Made by a program: the position numbers and the translations under genes
Part shown: piece by piece, positions 1 through 8,641 of the stretch
Layout: each line of letters begins with the position of its first letter
Position numbering within the stretch: position 1 is the stretch's first letter
DNA from: Exilibacterium sp.
GTDB taxonomy: Bacteria; Pseudomonadota; Gammaproteobacteria; Pseudomonadales; Cellvibrionaceae
Direction of reading: 5' to 3'
Assembly (NCBI GenBank): GCA_028280195.1
Contig: JANQMH010000063.1
Coordinates: 62,001 to 126,000, forward strand
DNA: 64,000 nucleotides
Notes under the pieces: model-generated
Databases searched by the model: none
The model's input: only the letters and a program-made list of their open reading frames with translations
Told to the model about the DNA's origin: nothing

Positions 1-98
1 TCGGCCAGCAGATGCGCTCGATGGCAATGACACTGCCGGACGAGGCCACGGTGCGCGATGTGATAGCGTATATTCAGTCGCTGGTGGTGCCGCAATGA
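1..98 (+). CDS. Cytochrome c family protein, C-terminal fragment (5' end outside window)
   Basis: Only the last 31 codons are inside the window (reading frame from base 3, stop TGA at 96-98). They translate to a tail with the pattern M-(5 residues)-M-T-L-P-(D/E), then V-x-D-V-I-A-Y-I-x-S-L. This resembles the final part of class I cytochrome c domains, where the axial Met loop is followed by a C-terminal helix ending in YIxSL. No haem motif is visible because it would lie upstream. The stop overlaps the start of the next gene (ATGA), so the two are probably translationally coupled. That partner is also a c-type haem protein, which supports the call. The family assignment rests on a short stretch. 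Confidence 0.6.
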   Translation, partial: GQQMRSMAMTLPDEATVRDVIAYIQSLVVPQ

Positions 99-1414
99 AA
101 GGGAAAAATAGCGCTTACAGCTTACAGTTGACAGCTCACGGCAGATCGGCGCCGGCCGCTGTTGCGGCCGCAGGCCGCCAGCTTGTCGCTGTCAGCTGTA
201 AGCTGTTAACTGCTAGCTGTCACCTGTTAGCTATCAGCTTCACCCTGTTCAGCCCGCCGCTGGCCGCGGCCGCGAACAGCCCCTCCAATACCTTCAAGCT
301 TGCAGAACACTGCCCCCCGGCATTTGAACTGCGCGCCGACGGCGGCTGTTATCTGCGCAGTTTTTATCGCCAGTTGCCGTCGCTGCAAAATGCCGGCGTC
401 GGCGGTCCGGGAACCGGGCTGCCGGCGGCGCGCGAAGGTTTTACGCCGCGGGAGATCGATCTCGGCCGGCTGCTGTTTTTCGATCCGGTGCTGTCAGCTG
501 ACGGCAGTGTCGCCTGCGCCAGCTGCCACCAGCCGCAACAGGGTCTTGCCGACGGGCGCGCGCAGAGCATCGGTATCGGCGGGCAGCGGATGGCGAGATC
601 GGCACCCAGCCTGTGGAATGTGGGCCTGTTCAACCGCTTCTTCTGGGACGGGCGCGCCACCACGCTGGAACAGCAGGTCGAGGGGCCGCTGTACGCGGCC
701 GATGAAATGGGCACCACACCGGCGCAGCTGTATACCACTTTGAACGCCATTCCCGCCTATGTGGATCTGTTTCGCCAGACCTTCGGCACCGACAATATCG
801 CCCTGGAACAGATTTACCGGGCACTGATAGCCTTCGAAGCGTCCCTGATATCGCTCAACAGCCGCTACGATCTCTATGCCCAGGGCATTACCGAAGCACT
901 GACGGCCAGGGAAATCGAGGGCATGAATATTTTCCGCTCCTTTGTCGCGCGCTGTGCCGAATGCCACACGCCGCCGCTGTTTACCAATCAGCAGATCGCC
1001 GTGCTGGGCACCCCGGCGCCGGCGGGCCTGGCCTTCGACATCGGCGCCGAGGGCCCCACCGGCGACCCCTCCCAGCGCGGCGGCTTCAAAGTGCCGTCGC
1101 TGCGCAATATCACGCGCACCGCGCCCTATATGCACTCCGGCCGCTTCGCCACGCTGCGCGAGGCGGTGGAATTCTACAACAAGGGCCGCGGCCACGCGGT
1201 GCCGGCCGGCGAAAAGCTGAGCCTGCACTGGCATATCTGGGAACCCGGACTCGCGCCGCAGGAGATCGACCGCCTGGTTGACTTTCTCGGCGCCCTGACC
1301 GACGAGGGATTCAGACCGGCAACCCCCGCCGCGGTACCGTCGGGCCTGCCGGTACCGCGCCCGACAGACAGTGACAATTTGCAAACTGCAGCAACAGGAG
1401 AGCAACAACCATGA
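95..1414 (+). CDS. Di-haem cytochrome c peroxidase / MauG family protein
   Basis: The 439-residue product carries two c-type haem attachment motifs, CASCH at residues 141-145 and CAECH at 287-291, spaced as in bacterial di-haem peroxidases and MauG-like enzymes. Between them are the family-like stretches LGRLLFFDPVLS, SAPSLWNVG and FFWDGRA. These periplasmic enzymes reduce H2O2 or oxidise protein or small-molecule substrates with electrons from small cytochromes. Here a cytochrome c gene lies directly upstream with ATGA overlap and a beta-helix/cytochrome fusion lies directly downstream. The N-terminus is odd: about 60 residues precede the mature domain, and much of the long signal region is encoded by heptanucleotide repeats (115-135 inverted, 188-236 direct). 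The physiological substrate is unknown. Confidence 0.85.
   Translation: MKGKNSAYSLQLTAHGRSAPAAVAAAGRQLVAVSCKLLTASCHLLAISFTLFSPPLAAAANSPSNTFKLAEHCPPAFELRADGGCYLRSFYRQLPSLQNAGVGGPGTGLPAAREGFTPREIDLGRLLFFDPVLSADGSVACASCHQPQQGLADGRAQSIGIGGQRMARSAPSLWNVGLFNRFFWDGRATTLEQQVEGPLYAADEMGTTPAQLYTTLNAIPAYVDLFRQTFGTDNIALEQIYRALIAFEASLISLNSRYDLYAQGITEALTAREIEGMNIFRSFVARCAECHTPPLFTNQQIAVLGTPAPAGLAFDIGAEGPTGDPSQRGGFKVPSLRNITRTAPYMHSGRFATLREAVEFYNKGRGHAVPAGEKLSLHWHIWEPGLAPQEIDRLVDFLGALTDEGFRPATPAAVPSGLPVPRPTDSDNLQTAATGEQQP
115..239. repeat. Heptamer repeat array with inverted left arm, inside a signal-peptide coding region
   Basis: Three 7-bp units resembling TRACAGC (115-135) are followed, after about 50 bases of GC-rich sequence, by seven units of the complementary orientation, consensus GCTGTYA (188-194, 195-201, 202-208, 209-215, 216-222, 223-229, 230-236). 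The array lies in the 5' coding part of the MauG-like gene and encodes most of its hydrophobic export segment. Its layout, three inverted units then a run of direct units of the same length, matches the array at 9619-9723. Confidence 0.75.
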
Positions 1415-2808
1415 AGCAAAGCCTGATATATCTGTGCCTTTTTATCGGGCTGCTGGCCACAGCGGCAGCGCCGGCGGCAGACATAAAAGTCAAAGATGGC
1501 GACTCGATTCAAGCCGCCGTCAACAAGGCCCGGCCGGGCGATACCATCCTGATTTACCCGGGCACTTACAAGGAGAGCGTGTATATCGATAAGGACAGTA
1601 TCACCGTGCGCGGCGTTATCGACGAGGGCGAGTGGCCGACAATGGACGGCGAGAAAAAACTCAACGACGCCATCCTCTACTCCGGCAACAATATCACCAT
1701 CGAGCAGCTCAAGATCACCAACTATAAAGGCAATGCCATTATGGGCCAGGCCGGCAACAACTATGTGATCCGCCACAACTGGGTGATCGACACCGGCGTC
1801 TATGGCATCTTTCCCCAGTTCGGCAAAAACGGCCTGATCGAATACAACGTGCTCAGCGGTATCGAAGACGCCGCCATTTATGTCGGCATGTGCGACAACG
1901 TCGATGTGCGCCACAACGAAGTCTTCAACAATGTGGCCGGCATCGAGATCGAAAACACCCGCCACGCCATTGTCGAGAACAACTATGTGCACAATAACAC
2001 CGGCGGCATTCTGGCCTTCATCACCCCGGGCCTGCCGATCAAAACCACCTATGATGTGATCATCCGCAACAACTTCGTCGTCAATAACAATACGCCGAAC
2101 TTCGGCGCCGAGGGTTCCATCGTCGCCAATGTGCCGGTGGGTACCGGCATTATCGTCATGGCCGGCGACGATGTGGTGGTGGAAGGCAATATCATCTCCG
2201 GCAACAATACCGCCGGTATCGTCGTTACCGATCTGTCCTTTATCACCGATATCGCCAGCGACCCGGATTCGGAGCCCAACCCGGACCGCATGCGTATCCT
2301 GCGCAACTTCATGATCAACAACGGCGCCAAGCCGGTGGCCGCGGTCAGGGCGCTAGCACTGGCAAATTTCACCACCAAGGGGCCGGACATTCTCGCCGAC
2401 GGCACCGCCAAGGACAAAGCCCGCGGCAGCTGCATCAATGACAAAGACAGCTACCGCACCTTCGGCCTGCGCCACTGGGGCGAATGCGACATGACCACTA
2501 CCGCCGCCATTCGCAGCCACCGCCTGGACGAGCCGGTGCCGCCGCGGCCCATCGCCAACGACATCGAGCGGGCGAAAAAAGTCTACAGCGGCATCTGCGC
2601 CGGCTGCCACGCTTACAACGTGCGTATGGTCGGACCGGCCACTCAGGTGATACAGGCCATCCATCGCAACAATCCCCAGGCCATCGCCGACTATATCGCC
2701 GCACCGGTGAGGAAGCGGCCGGACTATCCGGAAATGCCGCCGCAGAATCATCTGTCGGCGGATCTGCGCCTGATGGTCGCCGAGTATATGTTGAGTCTCG
2801 ATAAATAA
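1411..2808 (+). CDS. Secreted parallel beta-helix (PbH1/NosD-like) protein with C-terminal cytochrome c domain
   Basis: The 465-residue product starts with a clear signal peptide cleaved near APAADI. Next comes DGDSIQAAVNKARPGDTILIYPGTY, the usual opening of right-handed parallel beta-helix proteins (quoted here as a pattern of D-S-I-Q-A-A-V then GD-T-I-x-I-x-PGTY). Repeated N-rich rungs (NNITI, NNYVIRHN, NGLIEYN, DNVDVRHN) run to about residue 330. A single haem motif CAGCH at 396-400 and a Met-containing tail form a C-terminal cytochrome c domain. Beta-helix domains of this kind bind or cleave polysaccharides or other polymers. The start overlaps the upstream MauG-like stop (ATGA), so the haem proteins form a translationally coupled set. 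Function and substrate are unassigned. Confidence 0.85.
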   Translation: MKQSLIYLCLFIGLLATAAAPAADIKVKDGDSIQAAVNKARPGDTILIYPGTYKESVYIDKDSITVRGVIDEGEWPTMDGEKKLNDAILYSGNNITIEQLKITNYKGNAIMGQAGNNYVIRHNWVIDTGVYGIFPQFGKNGLIEYNVLSGIEDAAIYVGMCDNVDVRHNEVFNNVAGIEIENTRHAIVENNYVHNNTGGILAFITPGLPIKTTYDVIIRNNFVVNNNTPNFGAEGSIVANVPVGTGIIVMAGDDVVVEGNIISGNNTAGIVVTDLSFITDIASDPDSEPNPDRMRILRNFMINNGAKPVAAVRALALANFTTKGPDILADGTAKDKARGSCINDKDSYRTFGLRHWGECDMTTTAAIRSHRLDEPVPPRPIANDIERAKKVYSGICAGCHAYNVRMVGPATQVIQAIHRNNPQAIADYIAAPVRKRPDYPEMPPQNHLSADLRLMVAEYMLSLDK

Positions 2809-2857
2809 TTACTACCGACTCGCGGCCTGAAGATAACAATAGAGAGAGGACAGGGCT

Positions 2858-5242
2858 ATGCATAAAAAAACGACTTGCCACCTGCTGGCAGCAGCGGCTA
2901 TCAGCGCCGCCACCGCGGTCAGCGCCGAGGAATTGATGCTGGAGGAGGTGCTGGTGACAGCGCAGAAACGCCAGCAGGATGTGATGAAGGTGCCGCTGAC
3001 GGTGGACACCTTTTCGGCCGAGAAAATCGAGACCACCGGCGCCCTGCTGCTGGCGGACATGGACGAATACATCCCCGGCTTCGAAGCCAGCGAAACCACT
3101 GTGACACAGACCAGCTATACCCTCCGGGGCATTTCCAGCCCCAATATCAGCACCGGCGGCGATCCCTCCATCGCCACCTTCTACGACGATGTCTACCTGC
3201 CCCGCGCCGCCACCACCATCGCCTTTTCCGACATGGCGCGGGTTGAAGTGCTCAAAGGCCCCCAGGGCACCCTGTTCGGCCGCAATGCGGCGGCGGGCAT
3301 CATCAATCTGGTGCCCAACCAGCCGCAACAGGAAGCCGCCGGCTTTATCGCCGCCAGGGTCGGCAATCACGATCTCGCCCGCATCGAAGGCATGCTCAAC
3401 CTGCCGCTTGGCGATTCCCTGTTTCTGCGCGCCAATCTGCTCAGCAATCAGCGCGGCGGCCTGGTCGACAATATCGGCCCCGCCAGCGACGACCCCGGCG
3501 AGCAGGACAGCCTCAACGGCCGCCTCGCCCTGCTGTGGCAAATCAGTGAGCGCAGCGACTGGCAGGTGTCCTACGACTGGGACGATATCGACAATGCGCC
3601 GCCGCAGGCCATCGGTATCAGCGAATTCGCCCACAGCACCAACCCCTTTTCCAGCAAGGTGGCAAGCGATGTGATCAACGGCGAGGAAACCCGGGAGATG
3701 TACGCCGTTACCAGCAAACTGAATCACAGCTTTAACGATCGCTGGAGCCTGAAATTCATTGCCAGTTACCGGGATTTCGAAACCACCAACCGCCAGGACG
3801 AAGACGGCACTGCCGACCCTACCCGCTATCTGGATACCAATAACGAAGAAGACTCGGATATTTTCTACAGCGAAGTGCAAGTCCATTTTCAAAACGACCG
3901 CTACGACTGGATCATGGGCGCCACCTACAGCCAGGAAGAGGTGCACCAGGTAACTACGGTCACCGCCCTGGCCGACTCCATTACCCGCCTGGTCAGCGGC
4001 AGTGCCAGCGGCGGCGCCCTCGATCACCTCTGGGACCCGGCACAGATGTCGGCCTTCATCGCGCTGGGCACCGGCGAAAATGTGCCCCCGGAGGTGATTG
4101 CGGCAAGCGGTGATACCTTTTACGAAGCGATCTCCGCGGCCCTGGGCGAGCCGATGATTTTCGGCCCCTCCTTTGCCGGCACCCCCTGGAGCGAAATCGT
4201 CGAAAACCGCGGCGACTTTACCAACTGGGGGGTATTCAGCGATGTCGACATTACCCTCAACGACCGCTGGAATCTGATCGCCGGCCTGCGCTACAGCCGC
4301 GACGACAAGGAATTCAGCTGGTTTACCCCGGCCACCTCCTTTGCCGCCCTGCGCCCCGGGGTCAGAAATTCGATTTTCTCCCCCGCCGACGGCTTTACCG
4401 CCGTAGACAGTCCGTTGCAGGCCGAAGACGACTGGCAGAGAACCACCGGGCGGCTGGTGGCGCAGTACCAGATTAACGATCACGCGATGACCTTCCTGTC
4501 GTTTTCCACCGGCTATAAATCCGGCGGCTTCGATTCCCTCGACTTGAGCACGGCGGACAGTCCGATCGAGCCGGAAGAATCCACCAATTACGAGTGGGGC
4601 ATCAAAGGCGATTTCTTCAACCGCAGCCTGCGCACGCAGTTGAGTGTGTTTTACATGGAACTGGACAATCGCCAGCGCTCGGTTGAAACCCGGCCGCCGG
4701 GACAGTCACAGGCCATTCCCACCGTGATCAACGGCGACCAGGAATTTACCGGTGTCGAAGTCACCCTGGACTGGCTGGCCTCACCCTCGCTGCGACTGGG
4801 TCTGGTGACCACTTACCGCGAAGTCGAATCGCTGTGGGACAGCTTTTTCAATGCCAACAGCGAACTGCAGACCGATCGCGAGGACGGCAGCACCGCCGAT
4901 GCCTATACCCTGTGGTTGGATTGGACGCCCGATATTCCAGTCGGCTCCCTGGTCTTTCATATCGACTATGTCTTCGAGGAGGACGATGCCGAAGACGAAC
5001 CGGATTTTCTACCAGAATACAACGATATTCCCCGCTTTGGCGAAGACCGTAAACTGTTGAACGCGCGCCTGGCCTGGACCGACGACAGCGGCCACTACCA
5101 GGTGGCACTGTGGGGCAGAAACCTGCTGGACAACGACTATATCAACGGCGTGCGCAATATCTCCACGGAATCCTTCGGCACGCGTTTCGTATCGATTCGC
5201 GAGCCGCTGAGCTGGGGCATGGATTTCAGATACCAGTACTGA
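2858..5242 (+). CDS. TonB-dependent outer-membrane receptor
   Basis: The 794-residue product has a signal peptide ending near VSAEE, a TonB box-like segment LEEVLVTAQK at about residue 30, a plug domain with LRGISSPN, RVEVLKGPQGTLFGRNAAAG and INLVP, and a long beta-barrel ending in an aromatic C-terminal residue (FRYQY). Such receptors import siderophores, vitamins, carbohydrates or hydrophobic compounds using the proton-motive force through TonB-ExbBD. This GPQGTLFGRN subclass is common for organic substrates as well as iron complexes. It lies 49 bases after the beta-helix/cytochrome gene and is followed by a strong terminator, so it is probably the last gene of that operon. A decayed relative lies at 8149-8281. 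Confidence 0.92.
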   Translation: MHKKTTCHLLAAAAISAATAVSAEELMLEEVLVTAQKRQQDVMKVPLTVDTFSAEKIETTGALLLADMDEYIPGFEASETTVTQTSYTLRGISSPNISTGGDPSIATFYDDVYLPRAATTIAFSDMARVEVLKGPQGTLFGRNAAAGIINLVPNQPQQEAAGFIAARVGNHDLARIEGMLNLPLGDSLFLRANLLSNQRGGLVDNIGPASDDPGEQDSLNGRLALLWQISERSDWQVSYDWDDIDNAPPQAIGISEFAHSTNPFSSKVASDVINGEETREMYAVTSKLNHSFNDRWSLKFIASYRDFETTNRQDEDGTADPTRYLDTNNEEDSDIFYSEVQVHFQNDRYDWIMGATYSQEEVHQVTTVTALADSITRLVSGSASGGALDHLWDPAQMSAFIALGTGENVPPEVIAASGDTFYEAISAALGEPMIFGPSFAGTPWSEIVENRGDFTNWGVFSDVDITLNDRWNLIAGLRYSRDDKEFSWFTPATSFAALRPGVRNSIFSPADGFTAVDSPLQAEDDWQRTTGRLVAQYQINDHAMTFLSFSTGYKSGGFDSLDLSTADSPIEPEESTNYEWGIKGDFFNRSLRTQLSVFYMELDNRQRSVETRPPGQSQAIPTVINGDQEFTGVEVTLDWLASPSLRLGLVTTYREVESLWDSFFNANSELQTDREDGSTADAYTLWLDWTPDIPVGSLVFHIDYVFEEDDAEDEPDFLPEYNDIPRFGEDRKLLNARLAWTDDSGHYQVALWGRNLLDNDYINGVRNISTESFGTRFVSIREPLSWGMDFRYQY

Positions 5243-5291
5243 TACACAAACCGGTCGGCCGGGCTTCTGGTCGACCCGCCATTGCCGGCGC

Positions 5292-5319
5292 CCGCGTCTT
5301 GAGGCGCGGCTGTTTTTTT
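5292..5319 (+). terminator. Intrinsic terminator after the first TonB receptor
   Basis: A 7-bp stem CCGCGTC/GGCGCGG (one G-T pair) with loop TTGA is followed by CTG and seven consecutive T residues at 5313-5319. It begins 50 bases after the receptor stop codon and has the form of a rho-independent terminator for plus-strand transcription. Confidence 0.85.
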
Positions 5320-5904
5320 CGGCAGCGGCGGGCGCCACCCGGCGCTGCAGAGAAAAAACCCCGGCCTCGATCTGCGAGTAGAACGATCGAGCCGAGGAAG
5401 TGGGGAAATTCACGGCGGCCAGTTCCAGCGCCAGGCGCGGCAAGATCAGCAGCATTGACAACACCGTCGCCACCGGCATTGAGGCCGCCGCCTGCATAGG
5501 AGACAAGGCCGTGGAAGCGGCGAGTATTACCAGTCCTGCCAGGAGATCTGCTATATTTGTTTATGTTATAACATAACAATTACAAGTAGAAGTCATTGCC
5601 GGAAATATTAGAAATCAGATCGACGAACGGCGGCAGGTACAGGCGCACAACGCCACCGACGGCGCGGCAGACAGGATATTCTCAGCTCATGGATTCTCAC
5701 CGGCTCTGCGCACGGCGCCTGCGGCAAGCGCCCGCCGGCAGCTGAAGGCGGCTGAAATTAACGCCGGAAAAGCACCGGGCCGGCTCTGCCGCGACCATTC
5801 CTGCAACCCCCTCTCCGGGCTATAAGCCGACAGCGGCGCCAGTGAAGCCGCCAATCTTGCCAGTCTTCAAGCCCGGCCGCATCCAAAATCTATAGCACAT
5901 AAAT
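5320..5904. other. Non-coding spacer between two TonB receptor genes
   Basis: I see no supported gene here. The stretch contains a perfect 16-bp palindrome TTATGTTATAACATAA at 5561-5576 in a local AT-rich island. A minus-strand open frame (about 5330-5506) has a hydrophobic N-terminus but no good ribosome site and no family I recognise, so it may be a gene remnant or chance. The Fur-box promoter of the next receptor follows at 5905. Confidence 0.5.
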
Positions 5905-5937
5905 GCTAATGCAAATTATTATCATTGACTATATACT
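5905..5937 (+). promoter_or_regulatory. Fur box overlapping a -10 element
   Basis: The 19-mer at 5905-5923 matches the consensus GATAATGATAATCATTATC at 15 of 19 positions (reading GCTAATGCA AATTATTATC across the centre). A -10-like hexamer TATACT follows at 5932-5937. The site is 60 bases upstream of the receptor start at 5983. The placement predicts iron-dependent repression by Fur. Confidence 0.75.
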
Positions 5938-5982
5938 TGCGCATTTCCCGAACACAGACGATGTCGTTACTAAGAGGCAGAT

Positions 5983-8133
5983 ATGAAGCTGTTCTACAAA
6001 ATGGGCTTGCCCTGCATTGCACTCCCGTGGCTGTGCACCCCGGCGCTGGCCGACGGCGACCGCAATACCGAACTGGAGGAGGTAATTGTCAGTGCATCGC
6101 GGCTGCAGAAACCGGCCTCCGCCCTGCCCAATACCGTCACCATTGTCGATCAGGTCAGAATCGAGCAGGCCACGCTGATCAACAGCTCACTGGCCGGTGT
6201 GCTGGAACAGACGGTGCCGGGCTTCGGCCCCAGCCTCGACAAACTGGCCGGCCGCGGCGAAAGCCTGCGCGGGCGCAACCCGCTGTACCTGATTGACGGC
6301 GTGCCCCAGCACAACGCGCTGCGCGACGGCCAGCGCGACGGTCATACCATCGATATGGATTTTGTCGAGCGCATCGAAGTCATTCACGGCTCCAACGCCA
6401 TCCAGGGTATCGGCGCCACCGGCGGCGTGATCAATCTGGTGACCAAGTCGCCGCGCGCCGACGGCGGCTGGACCCAGGACGTCAAGTTCTCGCTGTCCGC
6501 CCCCGATCGTATCGAAAGCGACGGTCTGACCACCAAGCTCAGCTATATCGGCAGCGCCAGACTGGAAGAGCGGGTGGATCTGAGCGCCGGCGTCACCTAT
6601 CAGGATCACGGACTGTTCTACGACGCCGCCGGCGAGCCGGTGGGTCTGTACCCGACCCAGGGCGACATTATGGATTCCACCTCGCGCAACCTGTTTTTGA
6701 AACTGGTTACCGAACCCCTTCCCGGCCAGCGGCTGCAGCTGATGGTCAACGACTTCAACCTGGAGCGCAACGGCGACTTTGTCGCTGTAGTCGGCGATCG
6801 CGCCAGCAATAGATTGACCGGCACCGAGTCGGGCGACCCGCGGCCGCTGGTGGGCAATCCCGCCGAAAACGACGTCACCACAGTATCGCTGGACTATATG
6901 GCGGAGGACCTGGCCGGCTGGCGCTTAAGTGCCCAGCTCTACTACCAGGACTTTGCCGGCCTGTTCGAGGGCGGCGAGTTCGGCGGCTTTTTCCGCCTCA
7001 CCATCGACGGCCCGGCGTTTCTCGACCAGTCGGAAATCCAGTCGGAAAAGTACGGCGCCAAGCTGATGCTGAGCAGGGCGGCGCTGTTCGACACCAATGC
7101 CGACCTGACCCTCGGCCTGGATCTGTCCAGTGACAGCAGCGCACAAATACTGGCACTGAGCGGGCGCGAATGGGTTCCCGAAGCGGATTTGTCCAGCGCC
7201 TCGCCGTTTGTACAGCTCGATTACGAATTCTCCGAGCACCTGCAGCTGACAGCCGGAGCGCGCTATGAAAACGTCGACCTGGAAGTCGGCGACTATACCA
7301 CCATTGCCGCTGCCAACAGCACCTTTGTCGCCGGCGGCGAGCCGGAGTTCACCGAAACCCTGTTCAATATCGGCACGGTTTACGATCTGACGGAACAGTG
7401 GTCGCTGTATGCCAGTTTCTCCGAAGGGTTCACCATGCCCGATGTCGGGCGCGTGCTGCGCGGGATCAATACACCGGGCCAGTCGGTGGAAAGTTTTCTC
7501 GATCTGGAGCCGGTGATTACCGACAACCGCGAAATCGGCGTTAAGTACCAGGGCGCACGACTGCGCGCCGAACTCGCCGTCTACCAGTCGGACTCAGATC
7601 AGGGTTCGCGCCTGGATATGAACAGCAACGGCATTTTCGAGGTGCGGCGGGAAAAAACCGAAATCGAAGGCATCGACATCAATATGCAGTACGCCTTGAG
7701 CGATACGGCGACCCTGGGTGGCAATTACGCCTATATCGACGGCCGTTTCGACGCCGACAGAAACGGCTCGGTGGACACTGATCTGGACGGACTCAACATA
7801 GCGCCGAACCGGCTCAACGTTTTTTACCAGCAGAGTTTTGCCGGTAATATCAGCGCCCGGCTGGATGTTTCCAAACTGTTCAGGCGCACTTTCAAGGGCG
7901 CGGGCCTCAGCGCTGAGCGGGCCGCACAGATCGCCTTCGACAAACCCTATACCCTGGCGCACTTCAATATATCGCTGGCAAGCGACATCGGAGATTTTGC
8001 GCTGGGCCTGCGCAACCTGCTCGACAAACAGTACATCACCTATTTTTCCCAGGTTGAAACCGCCCAGCGCAACGATACGTTTTTTGCCGGCCAGGGCAGA
8101 ACACTGACGCTGACTTACAGCAACGACTTCTAG
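5983..8133 (+). CDS. TonB-dependent receptor, probably Fur-regulated siderophore/iron receptor
   Basis: The 716-residue product has a signal peptide ending near PALADG, a TonB box-like ELEEVIVSAS, a plug domain with LRGRNPLYLIDGVPQ and RIEVIHGSNAIQGIGATGGVINLVT, and a barrel whose last strand is RTLTLTYSNDF with the aromatic terminal Phe typical of BAM substrates. The length fits siderophore receptors. The Fur-box match at 5905-5923 directly upstream is the main reason to prefer an iron-chelate substrate. The exact ligand cannot be inferred. It is monocistronic as far as can be seen; a TonB-receptor remnant follows. Confidence 0.9.
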   Translation: MKLFYKMGLPCIALPWLCTPALADGDRNTELEEVIVSASRLQKPASALPNTVTIVDQVRIEQATLINSSLAGVLEQTVPGFGPSLDKLAGRGESLRGRNPLYLIDGVPQHNALRDGQRDGHTIDMDFVERIEVIHGSNAIQGIGATGGVINLVTKSPRADGGWTQDVKFSLSAPDRIESDGLTTKLSYIGSARLEERVDLSAGVTYQDHGLFYDAAGEPVGLYPTQGDIMDSTSRNLFLKLVTEPLPGQRLQLMVNDFNLERNGDFVAVVGDRASNRLTGTESGDPRPLVGNPAENDVTTVSLDYMAEDLAGWRLSAQLYYQDFAGLFEGGEFGGFFRLTIDGPAFLDQSEIQSEKYGAKLMLSRAALFDTNADLTLGLDLSSDSSAQILALSGREWVPEADLSSASPFVQLDYEFSEHLQLTAGARYENVDLEVGDYTTIAAANSTFVAGGEPEFTETLFNIGTVYDLTEQWSLYASFSEGFTMPDVGRVLRGINTPGQSVESFLDLEPVITDNREIGVKYQGARLRAELAVYQSDSDQGSRLDMNSNGIFEVRREKTEIEGIDINMQYALSDTATLGGNYAYIDGRFDADRNGSVDTDLDGLNIAPNRLNVFYQQSFAGNISARLDVSKLFRRTFKGAGLSAERAAQIAFDKPYTLAHFNISLASDIGDFALGLRNLLDKQYITYFSQVETAQRNDTFFAGQGRTLTLTYSNDF

Positions 8134-8148
8134 CCACAGCGAATTCGT

Positions 8149-8281
8149 GACCGTTACGACTGGATTATGGGCGCCACTTACAGCCAGCGTGCGCAGTATA
8201 TCGGCGGAGTCGTTCGGCACGCTATTTGTATCGATCCGCGAGCCGCTGACCTGGGGAATGGACTTCCGATACCGCTACTGA
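8149..8281 (+). pseudogene. TonB receptor remnant: internal fragment fused out of frame to the C-terminal tail
   Basis: The first part encodes DRYDWIMGATYSQ, the same string found inside the barrel of the receptor at 2858-5242. Directly after it, in a shifted frame, come VRSIS, ESFGT, FVSIREPL and WGMDFRYRY followed by a stop, matching the C-terminal end of that receptor (VRNIS, ESFGT, FVSIREPL, WGMDFRYQY). The junction lies near 8188. The roughly 1.2 kb that separates these pieces in the intact gene is missing. This is a deletion scar of a second, related receptor gene and not a working gene. Confidence 0.88.
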
Positions 8282-8295
8282 CAAACCCGCCGGGC

Positions 8296-8314
8296 GGGGC
8301 GCTAAAGCCGCCCC
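8296..8314 (+). terminator. GC-rich hairpin after the receptor remnant
   Basis: A 6-bp stem GGGGCG/CGCCCC with loop CTAAAGC lies 15 bases after the remnant's stop. There is no T tract, so it is at best a weak or factor-assisted terminator, possibly inherited from the lost receptor gene. Confidence 0.4.
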
Positions 8315-8337
8315 AGCGCTACCGCCCCACTCTCGCC

Positions 8338-8390
8338 GCAGTTATAACAGTAGTTACAACAGTAGTTACAACAATAGTTACAACATAACA
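8338..8390. repeat. 12-bp tandem repeat
   Basis: Three near-identical units AGTAGTTACAAC (8349-8360, 8361-8372, 8373-8384) are flanked by partial units on both sides. They sit between the receptor remnant and the AraC-gene promoter. Read on the other strand the unit is GTTGTAACTACT, which resembles the 12-bp repeat at 15575-15634. Confidence 0.8.
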
Positions 8391-8408
8391 GCTACCCTTC
8401 CCTATCGC

Positions 8409-8437
8409 TTGACAAGGCTTCGCCTTGGGCATATTTT
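8409..8437 (+). promoter_or_regulatory. Sigma70-type promoter for the AraC-family gene
   Basis: A perfect -35 hexamer TTGACA (8409-8414) is separated by 17 bases from a -10-like TATTTT (8432-8437) on the plus strand. The only downstream gene is the AraC-family regulator at 8642, which would have a leader of about 200 nt. That leader contains a short direct repeat GCGACAATAA/ACGACAATAA near 8516-8537. Confidence 0.65.
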
Positions 8438-8641
8438 GACCGATTGATATCCACAACCGGCAGCCACCTGAACAGCGGTGCAAGCCAGTCGCCATCAGTG
8501 GCCAGTCAATGATAAAGCGACAATAAAACGACAATAAACAGTCACCTTGAATGCCTGAGCCTGCAAGGCAATCACCCCGCCGCAGCCATCGGGGAAACTG
8601 CTTTAGGGCCGGCAATGAAGACCTTAGAGAGGCGATAGCCA

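Noticed and set aside
2498-4483. 661-codon minus-strand open frame
   Set aside because: Antisense to the beta-helix/cytochrome and TonB receptor genes; no recognisable domain.
5226-5579. Minus-strand open frames in the spacer after the first TonB receptor
   Set aside because: They run through the terminator hairpin, have no ribosome site and no family similarity that I recognise.
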